A stretch of 17,587 bases of DNA, from contig CAZQKL010000041.1 of the NCBI GenBank assembly GCA_964593895.1, positions 1 to 17,587 on the forward strand. The letters are read 5' to 3'. Position 1 is the first letter of the stretch. Every line of letters starts with the position of its first letter. Both the position numbers and the translations under genes were made by a program. The notes beneath the pieces were generated by a model. It searched no databases and was not told the origin of the DNA. It was given only the letters and a program-made list of their open reading frames with translations. This stretch comes from CAZQKL01 sp964593895 [NCBI: uncultured bacterium]. GTDB lineage: Bacteria > DYJV01. Below, one piece after another: positions 1 through 8,403 of this stretch.

Positions 1-1566
1 CATTAAATTATTTGCATCATTAATTAATTTTTCTGTCTCCTGTTTAACAATATTTATATTATTTTCAAGTTTTTCAACAAAATCATATGTTTCATCAACA
101 TTTTTTCCAACATCTTTTATTGATGCACTCATTTCAGTTATTCCAGAAGAAGTCTCTTCTATTGATTTTGTCTGTTCATCACTTAATTTTTTCAATTCTT
201 CAGCTTTTAACATCATTTTGTCAGTTGAAATGTCAGCTTTTCCTGAGTAAAAACCAATATTTACAAGCATCTGTTCAAGTTTGGATAAAAACTGATTAAA
301 TGCTTGGGTCATTGTTCCAATTTCATCATTTTTCGTATATTCTAATCTTTTAGTTAGGTCTCCTTCTCCTTTTGCTAAATCAAGGATAAATTTTTCCATA
401 ACAAGTAGGGGTTTAAAAATTCTATTTGTAAATAGAAAGGAAATTATTCCAAAGATAATTAAAAGAATTATAAAAGCAATAATTCCTGTGTATAATAAAT
501 CTCTTTTTTCCTGTTCATAGATTTGTTTTTTATTTGCAATTTTTGTATAAATTGCATCTAAATAAACTCCTGTTCCAATAATAAATCCCCATGGTTTAAA
601 AAGTTTCACATAGCTTAATTTAGGAGAAGGTTTGTTCTCACCAGGTTTAGGCCACCAATATTTAACAAAACCTTCACCTTTCTGTTTGCATTTTTTAATA
701 ATTTCCTGAAATATATACTTTCCTTTTTTATCTTTTAAATTCCATAAATTTTTCCCATCAAGTTGAGGTTTTATTGGATGCATTATCATAACCCCATTTA
801 GGTCATTAATCCAGAAATACCCATTTTTCCCGTATCTCATTCTTTTTATAACTTCTATTGCTTTTTTCTTGAAAATCTCTTGAACTTCATCAATATAAGC
901 ACCAGTTCCAATTATCCATCCAAGTTCTGGAATTAGTTTCACATAGCTTAATTTAGGAGAAGGTTTGTTCTCACCAGGTTTAGGCCACCAATATTTAACA
1001 AAACCTTCACCTTTCTGTTTGCATTTTTTAATAATTTCCTGAAATATATACTTTCCTTTTTTATCTTTTAAATTCCATAAATTTTTCCCATCAAGTTGAG
1101 GTTTTATTGGATGAACTATTATAACTCCATTTAGGTCATTAATCCAGAAATAGCCATTTTTTCCGTATCTTAAATTTTTAAAAAGAGTTTTTAACTGTTG
1201 AATTGTCATAAATTTTGCAATTTCTTTATCATTTGTTTTTTTTAAGTTTTTTTCAAAAATACTTAAAACTATTTTTGAAGCAATTTCTGTTGTTCCTTTA
1301 AGTTGTGAACCAACGGTTTTTTTTATCTCTTCAAGATTTTGAGAATCTTTATAATAGTTCTGTAATGACTGATAAGCTAAATTCACCAAATCTTTTAATT
1401 TTTCTTTTGATATTGCAATTTCATCTTTTTCAATTTTTGCTATTTCTCTGTTTAGTAATTTATTTAAACTATGCTGAGAAAATAAGCCCATAAAGAATAA
1501 TGATAAAGCTATTGAAAGTATTACCAGTAAATTCAGTCTAAATCTTATTGAAAGATTTTTAAACAT
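1..1566 (-). CDS. Methyl-accepting chemotaxis protein with tandem sCache_2 sensor domains (C-terminus beyond left edge)
   Basis: This is a membrane chemoreceptor that would control CheA through its cytoplasmic tip. The frame is open from the ATG at 1566 to base 1, giving 522 residues without a stop. A good Shine-Dalgarno GGAGG at about 1575-1579 fixes the start. Domains in order: TM1 about 9-30; a helical periplasmic stretch; sCache_2 copy 1 about 120-230 and copy 2 about 231-345, each with YGKNGYFWINDLNG, HPIKPQLDGKN, a GFVKYWWPKPG motif and an IIGTG ending; TM2 about 358-380; HAMP about 381-433 (GDLTKR, NDEIG); and the start of the methyl-accepting helix, where the window stops. Some characterised sCache_2 receptors sense small carboxylates such as acetate, pyruvate or lactate; the ligand here is unknown. 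The gene lies 64 bp downstream of the hybrid kinase on the same strand and is probably co-transcribed. The two cache copies share an unusually identical tract (see repeats). Confidence 0.93.
   Translation of the reverse strand, partial: MFKNLSIRFRLNLLVILSIALSLFFMGLFSQHSLNKLLNREIAKIEKDEIAISKEKLKDLVNLAYQSLQNYYKDSQNLEEIKKTVGSQLKGTTEIASKIVLSIFEKNLKKTNDKEIAKFMTIQQLKTLFKNLRYGKNGYFWINDLNGVIIVHPIKPQLDGKNLWNLKDKKGKYIFQEIIKKCKQKGEGFVKYWWPKPGENKPSPKLSYVKLIPELGWIIGTGAYIDEVQEIFKKKAIEVIKRMRYGKNGYFWINDLNGVMIMHPIKPQLDGKNLWNLKDKKGKYIFQEIIKKCKQKGEGFVKYWWPKPGENKPSPKLSYVKLFKPWGFIIGTGVYLDAIYTKIANKKQIYEQEKRDLLYTGIIAFIILLIIFGIISFLFTNRIFKPLLVMEKFILDLAKGEGDLTKRLEYTKNDEIGTMTQAFNQFLSKLEQMLVNIGFYSGKADISTDKMMLKAEELKKLSDEQTKSIEETSSGITEMSASIKDVGKNVDETYDFVEKLENNINIVKQETEKLINDANNLM
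602..780. repeat. Direct repeat copy B within the chemoreceptor sensor region
   Basis: These 179 bp match 935-1113 exactly, at an offset of 333 bp (111 codons, in frame). They encode about residues 263-322, in the second sCache_2 domain. Similarity continues towards 840 with mostly silent differences. It drops abruptly below 602 to ordinary domain-level homology. Confidence 0.95.
935..1113. repeat. Direct repeat copy A within the chemoreceptor sensor region
   Basis: This is the partner of 602-780 and encodes about residues 152-211, in the first sCache_2 domain. Base-by-base reading shows no mismatch across 179 bp. Scattered substitutions begin at 1114 and continue to about 1175. Confidence 0.95.
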
Positions 1567-1603
1567 ATCTTTATCCTCCGTCGTTGGATTTTATATTTTT
1601 GAT

Positions 1604-1632
1604 ATAAAAAAAAGGAAAAATTCGCAAGAATT
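1604..1632 (-). terminator. Weak hairpin plus T-rich tract after the kinase gene
   Basis: Read on the minus strand, a 5-bp stem (AATTC/GAATT, loop TTGC, 1619-1632) overlaps the kinase stop codon and is followed by a T-rich tract. The stem is short and A+T-rich, so it may only attenuate transcription into the chemoreceptor gene. A second A+T-only inverted repeat (8-bp arms) follows at 1589-1609. Confidence 0.2.
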
Positions 1633-3733
1633 ATTTAAGGCAATTTTCAATGGCTTTTTTTAAGTCATTTAATTTAAATGGTTTTTTTAATGCATAGTTA
1701 AATCCATAATCTTTGTAATTTTTTATAACAGGGTCATCATAATATCCACTGTAAACTATTGCGCAAATTTCAGGATTTATCTTTTTCAAATAATTTATAC
1801 ATTCTTTTCCATCCATTCCTCCTTTAATTGTTAAATCAAGTAACACAATGTTAAATTTTTCTTTTTTAAATTTTTCAATTGCTTCTTCACCTGTAAAAGC
1901 AAAATCAGATTTTATACCAAGAATTTCAAACATATCTTTTATAGTATCTTGAATTTCTTTTTCATCTTCTAATACCAGAATTTTTATTCCTTCAAACTTT
2001 TTGTAAGAAACTGTTTCAGATTCTTTCTCTTTTTTTATTTCACTAATTTTTTTGTAAGCAGGTAGAATAATTTTAACTTCTGTAAATTCTCCCTCTTTTG
2101 AATAGATTTTTATTTCACCTTTATTTTGAGTAATTATTGATTTTACAATAGATAATCCAAGACCACTTCCCTCCTTTTTTGTGGTAAAAAATGGTTCCCA
2201 TATTTTTTCAATTATATTTTCAGGAATACCTTTTCCGTAATCTTTTATTGAAATTTCAATATTATCAAGAGAATTTACTGCTTTTATTTCAATAATTCCT
2301 CTGTCATTTAAAGCATGTCTTGAGTTTATCAATAAATTCTGAATTACAATTCCAAATTGTTCTGGGTCAATTTCTACTGGATAAAGATTTTCATCAAAAT
2401 CGTATTTTACATTTATTTCAGTGCCAGATAAGACAAAATCTGAAATATCTTTTAAAATTTTCTTTACATCTATAATTTCAGGTTTTGAGATTGCACCACC
2501 TTTTGAAAATGTTAAAAGTTGATTTGTCAAAAATTTTGCTCTTTCAAGGGATTGAGATAATAATTGTAATCTTTTTTGAGCTTCCTCTAATTTATTTTTT
2601 TCAATATAAATTTTAATTAATTCAACATTTCCTTCAATTGCTGTTAAAATATTGTTAAAATCGTGAGCAATCCCTCCTGCAATTACACTTAATATTCCAA
2701 GTTTTTCTTTTTCTATTATCTCTTTTTCAAGTTTTTTTACATAAGTTATATCTGTTAAGGCAAAAAGAATCAATTCTTCATCGTCAAATTTTATCTTTTT
2801 TGAAATTCCAAGAACCTCAATTATTTTTTTATCTTTGGTTTTGAATTTCCATTCAAATGTATACGAATCTGTATTTAAGGCCTTTTCTAAGATATTAAAG
2901 CCTTTTTTTGTGGTATATCCCTCTGCACTAAAATCTCCAACATTTTTTGAAAGTATTTCATCTTTTGTTAATTTCAATAATTCGCAACATCCTTTGCTAA
3001 CTTCCACGTAATTCCCATTTTTATCAAATATAAAAATACATGAAGGGATTGAGTTTATAATTGTATTTAATTTTGTATCTTTAAATTTTAACTCTTTAAT
3101 CATTTTTTTAAGGCTTTTTAAAATGAAATCATATTCTTTGAATTTTGAGGAAATTAACTTTACATTAAAATTTCCTTTTTCAATTTCTGAGAAAATTCCA
3201 ACAATGTAATTAACAGGCTCATTGACCAATTTTTTAAATAAAAGTGAAATGAGAATTAAAAGGATAAAGGAAATTAAGAAGGTAAAAGATATTTCTGTTA
3301 TGATAAAATTTTTTAATGACTTTTTTATAAAATATGAAGAGTATGTGAGTTTTACATATCCAATTACCTGATTATTATGGAAAATATTTTCTGAAATTGT
3401 ATGAATATATTCTTTAGAACACCATTCACTTTTTTTATATTCAACTCCAACTATGTTATTTTCATCATCAAAAATTATTATGCTACAAATTTCATTGTTT
3501 GATTGAACTAAAATATTTGATAGCTTATTTAAATTTTTTAAATCAATTTGCCAAAGATAATTTTCAATAACTGGATAGAGATTTTTTGTTATTTCAATGA
3601 TTTTACTTTGAAGCTGTTTTTTCTCCTTATAATAATTAAAATATGTAAAAAAGCTTACAACAATTAGATTTATACCAAAAATTAAACTTAATAAGGTTAG
3701 GATAAAAGAATTTTTAAGAGAGATTTTTTTCAT
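1631..3733 (-). CDS. Membrane-bound hybrid sensor histidine kinase (HAMP-PAS-HisKA-HATPase-REC)
   Basis: This 700-residue hybrid kinase senses an extracytoplasmic cue, autophosphorylates on His and passes phosphate to its own receiver domain. TM1 is about 10-32, an extracytoplasmic sensor about 33-140 (with a LWQIDL motif and Cys83/Cys105), TM2 about 148-167, HAMP about 168-218, and PAS about 222-335. HisKA carries H357 in GGIAHDFNN. The ATPase domain has the N-box N466/N470, DYGKG 498-502 and GSGLGL 522-527. REC runs about 582-700 with acidic D590/E591, phospho-acceptor D633 and K684 before Pro. It has no DNA-binding output domain, so an Hpt protein or a separate regulator outside the window is likely needed. 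Its ATG overlaps the TGA of the upstream solute-binding gene (ATGA), suggesting translational coupling and that this protein supplies or modulates its signal. Confidence 0.95.
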   Translation of the reverse strand: MKKISLKNSFILTLLSLIFGINLIVVSFFTYFNYYKEKKQLQSKIIEITKNLYPVIENYLWQIDLKNLNKLSNILVQSNNEICSIIIFDDENNIVGVEYKKSEWCSKEYIHTISENIFHNNQVIGYVKLTYSSYFIKKSLKNFIITEISFTFLISFILLILISLLFKKLVNEPVNYIVGIFSEIEKGNFNVKLISSKFKEYDFILKSLKKMIKELKFKDTKLNTIINSIPSCIFIFDKNGNYVEVSKGCCELLKLTKDEILSKNVGDFSAEGYTTKKGFNILEKALNTDSYTFEWKFKTKDKKIIEVLGISKKIKFDDEELILFALTDITYVKKLEKEIIEKEKLGILSVIAGGIAHDFNNILTAIEGNVELIKIYIEKNKLEEAQKRLQLLSQSLERAKFLTNQLLTFSKGGAISKPEIIDVKKILKDISDFVLSGTEINVKYDFDENLYPVEIDPEQFGIVIQNLLINSRHALNDRGIIEIKAVNSLDNIEISIKDYGKGIPENIIEKIWEPFFTTKKEGSGLGLSIVKSIITQNKGEIKIYSKEGEFTEVKIILPAYKKISEIKKEKESETVSYKKFEGIKILVLEDEKEIQDTIKDMFEILGIKSDFAFTGEEAIEKFKKEKFNIVLLDLTIKGGMDGKECINYLKKINPEICAIVYSGYYDDPVIKNYKDYGFNYALKKPFKLNDLKKAIENCLK

Positions 3734-4467
3734 TTTCCACGCAATTTTTCAATTTGTTCATTTAATTTTTTTATGATACTATCACTTACATCTTTAGAGC
3801 AAATTATATATCTTAATTCACCTTTTTTTATTTCTTTAATTTTCACCAATTTTAATTCCTCTTTCAAAAAAGAATTTTTTTCAATGAAATATTTTATATG
3901 TTCTTCAGAAAAAAATGTATAATCAACTCTTTTTTTTGCAACCATAAAAATTAATTGTTTAGGAGTAATTGTGAAATATTGGATATTTTTAGGTTTATAT
4001 TTTTTTAACGCATTATCAATAATTTTTCCATATTTAAACCCAGAAATAAGTCCTAAACTGTATTCAGATTTCAAAATATCTTTTAATGAAATTTCTTCTG
4101 GTAAATTACTTATTTTACTATTAAAAATAGCTACAATTGGTCCACTTCTATATATTGGGATTGTGTATTTAAAAATTTTTGCCCTTTCTTTTGTAAAATA
4201 CCATCCAGGCGAACATGAAAAAGAAGCTTTTTCTAAAATATGAAGAATTCTTTTTACAGGAACTTTGTAAAATTTATACTTAATTTTTGCAGAATCAAAT
4301 ATTTTTTTTGTAATATCAATGAGTATCCCTGCAGGTTTCCCATTTGATAATGTGTAATAATATGGAAATCTTTCATAATAATAGACCTTTATTACCTTTG
4401 GTAAAAGGTTGTTAACATTGAAAAATAAAAAAATCACAACCGAAAAAAATGTTAATAATTTTCTCAT
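3730..4467 (-). CDS. Periplasmic solute-binding-like protein, family 3 (probable sensory partner of the hybrid kinase)
   Basis: The 245-residue product has an N-terminal signal peptide (hydrophobic about 4-22) with no lipobox Cys. A bilobal SBP_bac_3-type fold then starts at the first beta strand (VIKVYYYERFPYYY), followed by GKPAGILIDITKKIF, a motif typical of the family. The C-terminal half has a second-lobe pattern (about 135-210). No permease or ATPase gene is adjacent. The next gene is the hybrid kinase, overlapped by 4 bp, so a role in presenting a ligand to the kinase is more likely than uptake. The ligand is unknown; family 3 proteins usually bind amino acids or related small polar molecules. 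No Shine-Dalgarno sequence precedes the ATG, and a promoter-like pair lies very close upstream. The assignment to the superfamily is firm; the sensory role is inferred from context. Confidence 0.85.
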   Translation of the reverse strand: MRKLLTFFSVVIFLFFNVNNLLPKVIKVYYYERFPYYYTLSNGKPAGILIDITKKIFDSAKIKYKFYKVPVKRILHILEKASFSCSPGWYFTKERAKIFKYTIPIYRSGPIVAIFNSKISNLPEEISLKDILKSEYSLGLISGFKYGKIIDNALKKYKPKNIQYFTITPKQLIFMVAKKRVDYTFFSEEHIKYFIEKNSFLKEELKLVKIKEIKKGELRYIICSKDVSDSIIKKLNEQIEKLRGK

Positions 4468-4477
4468 GATAGAAATA

Positions 4478-4506
4478 TTAATAATTAATTTTTAAAAATT
4501 AATCAA
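4478..4506 (-). promoter_or_regulatory. Candidate promoter for the solute-binding protein / kinase / chemoreceptor operon
   Basis: On the minus strand TTGATT (4501-4506) and TATTAA (4478-4483) are separated by exactly 17 bp. Only 10 bp lie between the -10 box and the ATG at 4467, so the mRNA would be nearly leaderless. The spacer coincides with a perfect 20-bp A/T palindrome (4484-4503) that could be an operator. The match is moderate and the region is very A+T-rich. Confidence 0.35.
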
Positions 4507-4516
4507 CATAAAATTA

Positions 4517-4545
4517 TTGCTTTTCCAAGAAAAAATTGTTAATAA
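4517..4545 (+). promoter_or_regulatory. Candidate promoter for the mlaA operon with overlapping inverted repeat
   Basis: TTGCTT (4517-4522), a 17-bp spacer and TAATAA (4540-4545) lie 36 bp before the mlaA ATG. The -35 match is poor. A perfect inverted repeat GTTAATA-N4-TATTAAC (4538-4555) covers the -10 box and the likely start site, so it may be a repressor site. A strong Shine-Dalgarno AAGGAGG at 4568-4574 precedes the ATG. Confidence 0.3.
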
Positions 4546-4581
4546 AACTATTAACCTGTTATCAATTAAGGAGGTTTTTTA

Positions 4582-5307
4582 ATGAAAAAAGTTGCCTTAG
4601 TTTTAATATTAATTTTTATTTCAATAGGATATATTTATGCTCAAGATAATAATTTTGCAGAAGATGAGCTTGAACAGGAATTCAGTCAATCTTCTGAAAA
4701 TTATCAGGTTTGTGACCCATTGTATGGTTATAATGAAAAGGTTACAAAATTAAATGATAAGCTCTATTTCTGGGTTTTAAAACCAACAGCTAAAGGTTAT
4801 TCAAAAATAATTCCAAAGGGTGTGAGAAGTGCTATTGTGAGATTTTTTAAAAACATTACATTTCCAATTAGATTTGTAAATAGCATTTTGCAATTTAAAT
4901 TCAAAAAAGCTGGAATTGAAATTTCAAGATTTGTTGTTAATTCAACAGTAGGACTTGCTGGTTTTTTTGACCCAGCTCGTTCCTGGTTTCATTTATCAAC
5001 ATCTCCTGAGGATACTGGCCAAACTTTAGGTTTTTATGGATTTAAAAGACCAATTCATCTTGACTGGCCATTCTTAGGTCCATCAAATACAAGAGATACT
5101 ATTGGTATGGTAGGTGATTGGTTCTTAAATCCAATTGATTATATTCCTCATTTCTGGTGGGTAACTGCAATTTATGTATTTAAGAAAATAAATTACACTT
5201 CACTTCACATTGGTGAGTATGAAAAGTTAAAAAAAGAATCTGTTGATTTTTATCCATTTTTAAGAGATTTGTATGAACAAAATAGATTAAAACTTATAAA
5301 GGAGTAG
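4582..5307 (+). CDS. mlaA: MlaA (VacJ) family outer-membrane phospholipid-trafficking protein
   Basis: MlaA sits in the outer membrane, removes mislocalised phospholipid from the outer leaflet and exchanges it with MlaC. The 241-residue product has a signal peptide (about 1-20, ending YIYA-QD) and then the family core: DPLYGYNEKV (45-54), LNDKLYFWVLKP, IRFVNSILQ, FVVNSTVGLAGFFDPA (117-132), EDTGQTLGFYG (143-153), and the ending GPSNTRDTIGMVGD. Most MlaA proteins are lipoproteins. This one has no lipobox; its only Cys (C44) directly precedes the DPL motif, far from the signal peptide. The start is fixed by AAGGAGG seven bases upstream. It is the first gene of a five-gene plus-strand operon, and mlaC follows after 4 bp. 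Confidence 0.93.
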   Translation: MKKVALVLILIFISIGYIYAQDNNFAEDELEQEFSQSSENYQVCDPLYGYNEKVTKLNDKLYFWVLKPTAKGYSKIIPKGVRSAIVRFFKNITFPIRFVNSILQFKFKKAGIEISRFVVNSTVGLAGFFDPARSWFHLSTSPEDTGQTLGFYGFKRPIHLDWPFLGPSNTRDTIGMVGDWFLNPIDYIPHFWWVTAIYVFKKINYTSLHIGEYEKLKKESVDFYPFLRDLYEQNRLKLIKE

Positions 5308-5311
5308 GGAA

Positions 5312-5902
5312 ATGAGAAAAATTTTAATACTATTATTTATTTTTTCATTAATTTCTTTAAGTTTTGCATTAAATGATGATAAAAGTTATGTTGAAAATTT
5401 AATAAAAACAACAACAAATAAAGTTTTATCAATTCTTAATGAAAAAGGTATTGGTGAGGCGAAGAAAAAAGAAGAAATTTTTAAAACTGTTAATCCTATA
5501 TTTGATTTTAACATTATGGCAAGACTTGCTCTTGGCAGAAAAAACTGGAATAAATTGACAAAAGAGCAGAGAAAAAAATTTATAGAGCTTTTTACTAAAA
5601 GGATAAGAATGGTTTATTTAGATAGAGTAACTTTAAAAAAGGTAAAAGTTACCTTTAAAAAAGCAATTCAGAAGAAAAAAAATATAATATTTATGCCTGT
5701 TATTGCTTCAACTAAGGAGAAGGATTATTCAATATTGTTTAAATTCTGGAAATCTCCAAAAGGATGGAAAGTTTACGATGTTGAAGTTGAAGGAGTTAGT
5801 ATAATTAGAACTTATAGGTCTCAATTTAATCAAATTTTATCAAAAGGAACTGTAAAAGATTTATTTAAAAAACTTGAAGAAGGTTCAACAACTAAAAAAT
5901 GA
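5312..5902 (+). CDS. mlaC: MlaC/Ttg2D family periplasmic lipid carrier
   Basis: MlaC proteins carry a phospholipid across the periplasm; the related HpnM family is linked to hopanoids. The 196-residue product has a signal peptide (about 1-19, SLSFA-L) and the family signatures: FDFNIMARLALGRKNWNKLT (64-83), a helix with EQRKKFIELF, and the closing motif GWKVYDVEVEGVSIIRTYRSQF (151-172). Length is normal for the family. AAAGGAG at 5298-5304, inside the end of mlaA, serves as ribosome-binding site. The stop codon overlaps the ATG of the RND gene (ATGA), which suggests tight coupling between carrier and pump. Whether the cargo is phospholipid or a hopanoid-like lipid cannot be told from sequence. 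Confidence 0.92.
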   Translation: MRKILILLFIFSLISLSFALNDDKSYVENLIKTTTNKVLSILNEKGIGEAKKKEEIFKTVNPIFDFNIMARLALGRKNWNKLTKEQRKKFIELFTKRIRMVYLDRVTLKKVKVTFKKAIQKKKNIIFMPVIASTKEKDYSILFKFWKSPKGWKVYDVEVEGVSIIRTYRSQFNQILSKGTVKDLFKKLEEGSTTKK

Positions 5903-8403
5903 AAAAATATTATAATAAAGGTATAGAGCTTTTTGACAAAATAATACTTGGCCATCCTTTAATAACAATAATTCTTTTTCTCCTGTTTATAGCTTTTTTC
6001 TCATACCATGCGAGAGATTTTCGTATAGATGCTTCAAGTGAAACTCTTTTAAATGAAAATAACAAAGAGTTAAAATATTATAGAAAAATTGTTAGAAAAT
6101 ATGAAACAAAAGATTTTATTGTTATCACATACAAACCTTATAAAAAAGACCTATTTTCAAAGGAAGTATTAAATGATATTAAAAGCTTACAAAATGAATT
6201 GAAAAAGGTAAAAAAGGTTGAAAATGTTGTTACAATTCTTGATGTTCCATTAATATTAACCGCTAATAAACTTCATTACGATATTACAAAAAAGATACCA
6301 ACTCTTCAAACTCCTGGAATTGACATAAATCTTGCAAAGGAAGAATTTAGAACAAGTCCAATTTATAAAAATTTACTTGTTAGTCCAGATTTAAAGGCAA
6401 CAGCAATCCAAGTTGTTTTTAAACCAGATAAACATTACAATGAATTAATCCAGAAAAGAGAAAAATTAATAGAAAAAAAAGAAACCAGAGGTTTAACCCC
6501 AGAAGAGAAAATTCAGTATAAGAAATTGTCAAAGGAGATTAGAAAAGAGCTTGATAAAATAAATGATGAGCGTCACCAAACTATTTTGCAGATTAGAAAC
6601 ATAGTTAAAAAATATACAAAAAATGCAAGAATAATTTTAGGTGGAGTTCCAGTTATTGCTGATGATTTAATTCTTTTCATAAAAAATGACCTTAAAGTTT
6701 TTGGATGGGGAGTTTTTATTTTTATGTTAATAACCCTTGTTTTTTCATTTGGGAAATTGAGATGGATTATTTTACCAATGTTATGCTGTGGTTTTGCTGT
6801 AATTGTTATGATGGGTATTCTTGGAATATTTGATTGGGAAGTAACTGTAATTTCATCAAATTTTGTTTCATTGCAGTTAATTCTTACAATGGCAATTGCT
6901 ATCCATTTAATTGTAAGATATGAGGAATTTAACTCATTATATCCAGACTGGACTAATAGATTTTTAATTAAAAATACAATTAAGGATAAATTTATCCCAT
7001 GTTTATACACAACAATAACAACAATAGTTGGTTTTTCCTCTTTACTTTTATGCAATTTAAAACCTGTTAGAACCTTTGGATGGATGATGTGTGTAGGATT
7101 AATAATTTCACTTTTACTTACATTTATATTTTTTCCAGCACAGGTAATGCTATTAAAGAAAACAGTTCCAATGAAGAGAAGGGAAATATTTTTCAAATTT
7201 TTAACAAAAGTTCCAAAAATTATAAATACAAGAGAAAGATACATTGTTGCAGTTAGTGTTATTGTAATTATTCTTAGTATTTTTGGAATGAGCCGTCTTC
7301 AGGTTGAAAACAGTTTCATTGATTATTTTAAACATTCAACTGAAATATATCAGGGATTAAAGTTTATAGATAGAAATCTTGGAGGAACAACTCCATTTGA
7401 TGTAATTTTAAAATTTAAAAATAAAAAGAATGTTGAAAAGAATAAAGAAGAGGGTGATGATATTTTTTCTGAACTTGAAGAGACAACTGAAGAGAAGCAG
7501 AATAAACCAGAATACTGGTTTACTGTTGACAAAGTTGATAGAATAAGAAAAATTCATAAATATATTTCAAATTTACCTCATGTTGGGAAAGTGCTTTCAT
7601 TAGAAACTTTTCTTGAAATTGCGAAAAAGATTAATAATGGAAGAGAGCTTGATAATTTTGAACTTGCTCTTTTATACAAAGAGCTTCCACCAAAAATAAG
7701 AGATTTAATTATAAAACCTTATGTATCAATTAAAGATAATGAAGCAAGAATTGTAGCAAGAGTTAGAGATTCTGATAAAGATTTAAGAAGAAATGAACTT
7801 CTGAAAAAGATTAGAAACGATTTTATAAATAAATTTAAATTAAAACCTGATGAATTTCACATTACAGGAATTCTTGTTCTTTACAATCAAATTTTACAGA
7901 GTTTATTTGATTCTCAAATTCTAACCCTTGGTTATACTGCAATTTTACTATTTTTCATGTTCTGGCTACTTTTGAGGTCATTTAAATTATCGCTTTTAGC
8001 AATGTTTCCAAACCTTTTACCAGTATTTTTCATCCTTGGATTTATGGGTTGGAGTAACATTCATCTTGATATGATGACAATTACAATTGCTGCAATCAGT
8101 ATGGGAATTGCAGTGGATAACACCATTCATTATCTTCACAGATTTGACCAGGAATTTAAAGTTTTAGGGAATTATAAAGATACAATGTTTAAATGTGGTG
8201 AAACAATTGCATTTGCAATGTTTTATACAGCTTTTGTTATAACAGTTGGATTTTCAATTTTAGTTTTTTCAAATTTTATTCCTACAATATATTTTGGTCT
8301 TCTTACAGGTCTTACTATGATTGTTGCCCTACTTGCTGATATATTTCTACTTCCAGCTCTTGTAGTTACTTTTAAACCTTTTGGAAAAGAAAAAAGCAAA
8401 TAG
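5899..8403 (+). CDS. RND superfamily (MMPL/HpnN-like) lipid exporter
   Basis: This is an 834-residue inner-membrane pump with two MMPL repeats. TM1 is about 20-37, followed by a large periplasmic domain 38-260 with a charged coiled region (180-225). TM2-TM6 lie about 266-420 and TM7 about 447-466. A second periplasmic domain 467-670 contains a very acidic insert (about 514-535), and TM8-TM12 lie about 673-825. The GIAVDNTIH motif in TM10 (736-744) is the family's proton-relay type signature. MMPL/HpnN proteins move lipids such as hopanoids or lipid precursors to the outer membrane. It lies directly after mlaA and mlaC and overlaps mlaC by 4 bp. No MlaD/E/F genes are nearby, so this pump probably powers lipid movement with MlaC and MlaA. 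Substrate and direction are unknown. Confidence 0.92.
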   Translation: MKKYYNKGIELFDKIILGHPLITIILFLLFIAFFSYHARDFRIDASSETLLNENNKELKYYRKIVRKYETKDFIVITYKPYKKDLFSKEVLNDIKSLQNELKKVKKVENVVTILDVPLILTANKLHYDITKKIPTLQTPGIDINLAKEEFRTSPIYKNLLVSPDLKATAIQVVFKPDKHYNELIQKREKLIEKKETRGLTPEEKIQYKKLSKEIRKELDKINDERHQTILQIRNIVKKYTKNARIILGGVPVIADDLILFIKNDLKVFGWGVFIFMLITLVFSFGKLRWIILPMLCCGFAVIVMMGILGIFDWEVTVISSNFVSLQLILTMAIAIHLIVRYEEFNSLYPDWTNRFLIKNTIKDKFIPCLYTTITTIVGFSSLLLCNLKPVRTFGWMMCVGLIISLLLTFIFFPAQVMLLKKTVPMKRREIFFKFLTKVPKIINTRERYIVAVSVIVIILSIFGMSRLQVENSFIDYFKHSTEIYQGLKFIDRNLGGTTPFDVILKFKNKKNVEKNKEEGDDIFSELEETTEEKQNKPEYWFTVDKVDRIRKIHKYISNLPHVGKVLSLETFLEIAKKINNGRELDNFELALLYKELPPKIRDLIIKPYVSIKDNEARIVARVRDSDKDLRRNELLKKIRNDFINKFKLKPDEFHITGILVLYNQILQSLFDSQILTLGYTAILLFFMFWLLLRSFKLSLLAMFPNLLPVFFILGFMGWSNIHLDMMTITIAAISMGIAVDNTIHYLHRFDQEFKVLGNYKDTMFKCGETIAFAMFYTAFVITVGFSILVFSNFIPTIYFGLLTGLTMIVALLADIFLLPALVVTFKPFGKEKSK

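Noticed and set aside
6573-7244. Minus-strand open frame of 223 codons
   Set aside because: It is a shadow of the RND exporter: the plus frame has clear family motifs throughout, and the minus frame shows no recognisable domain or ribosome site.
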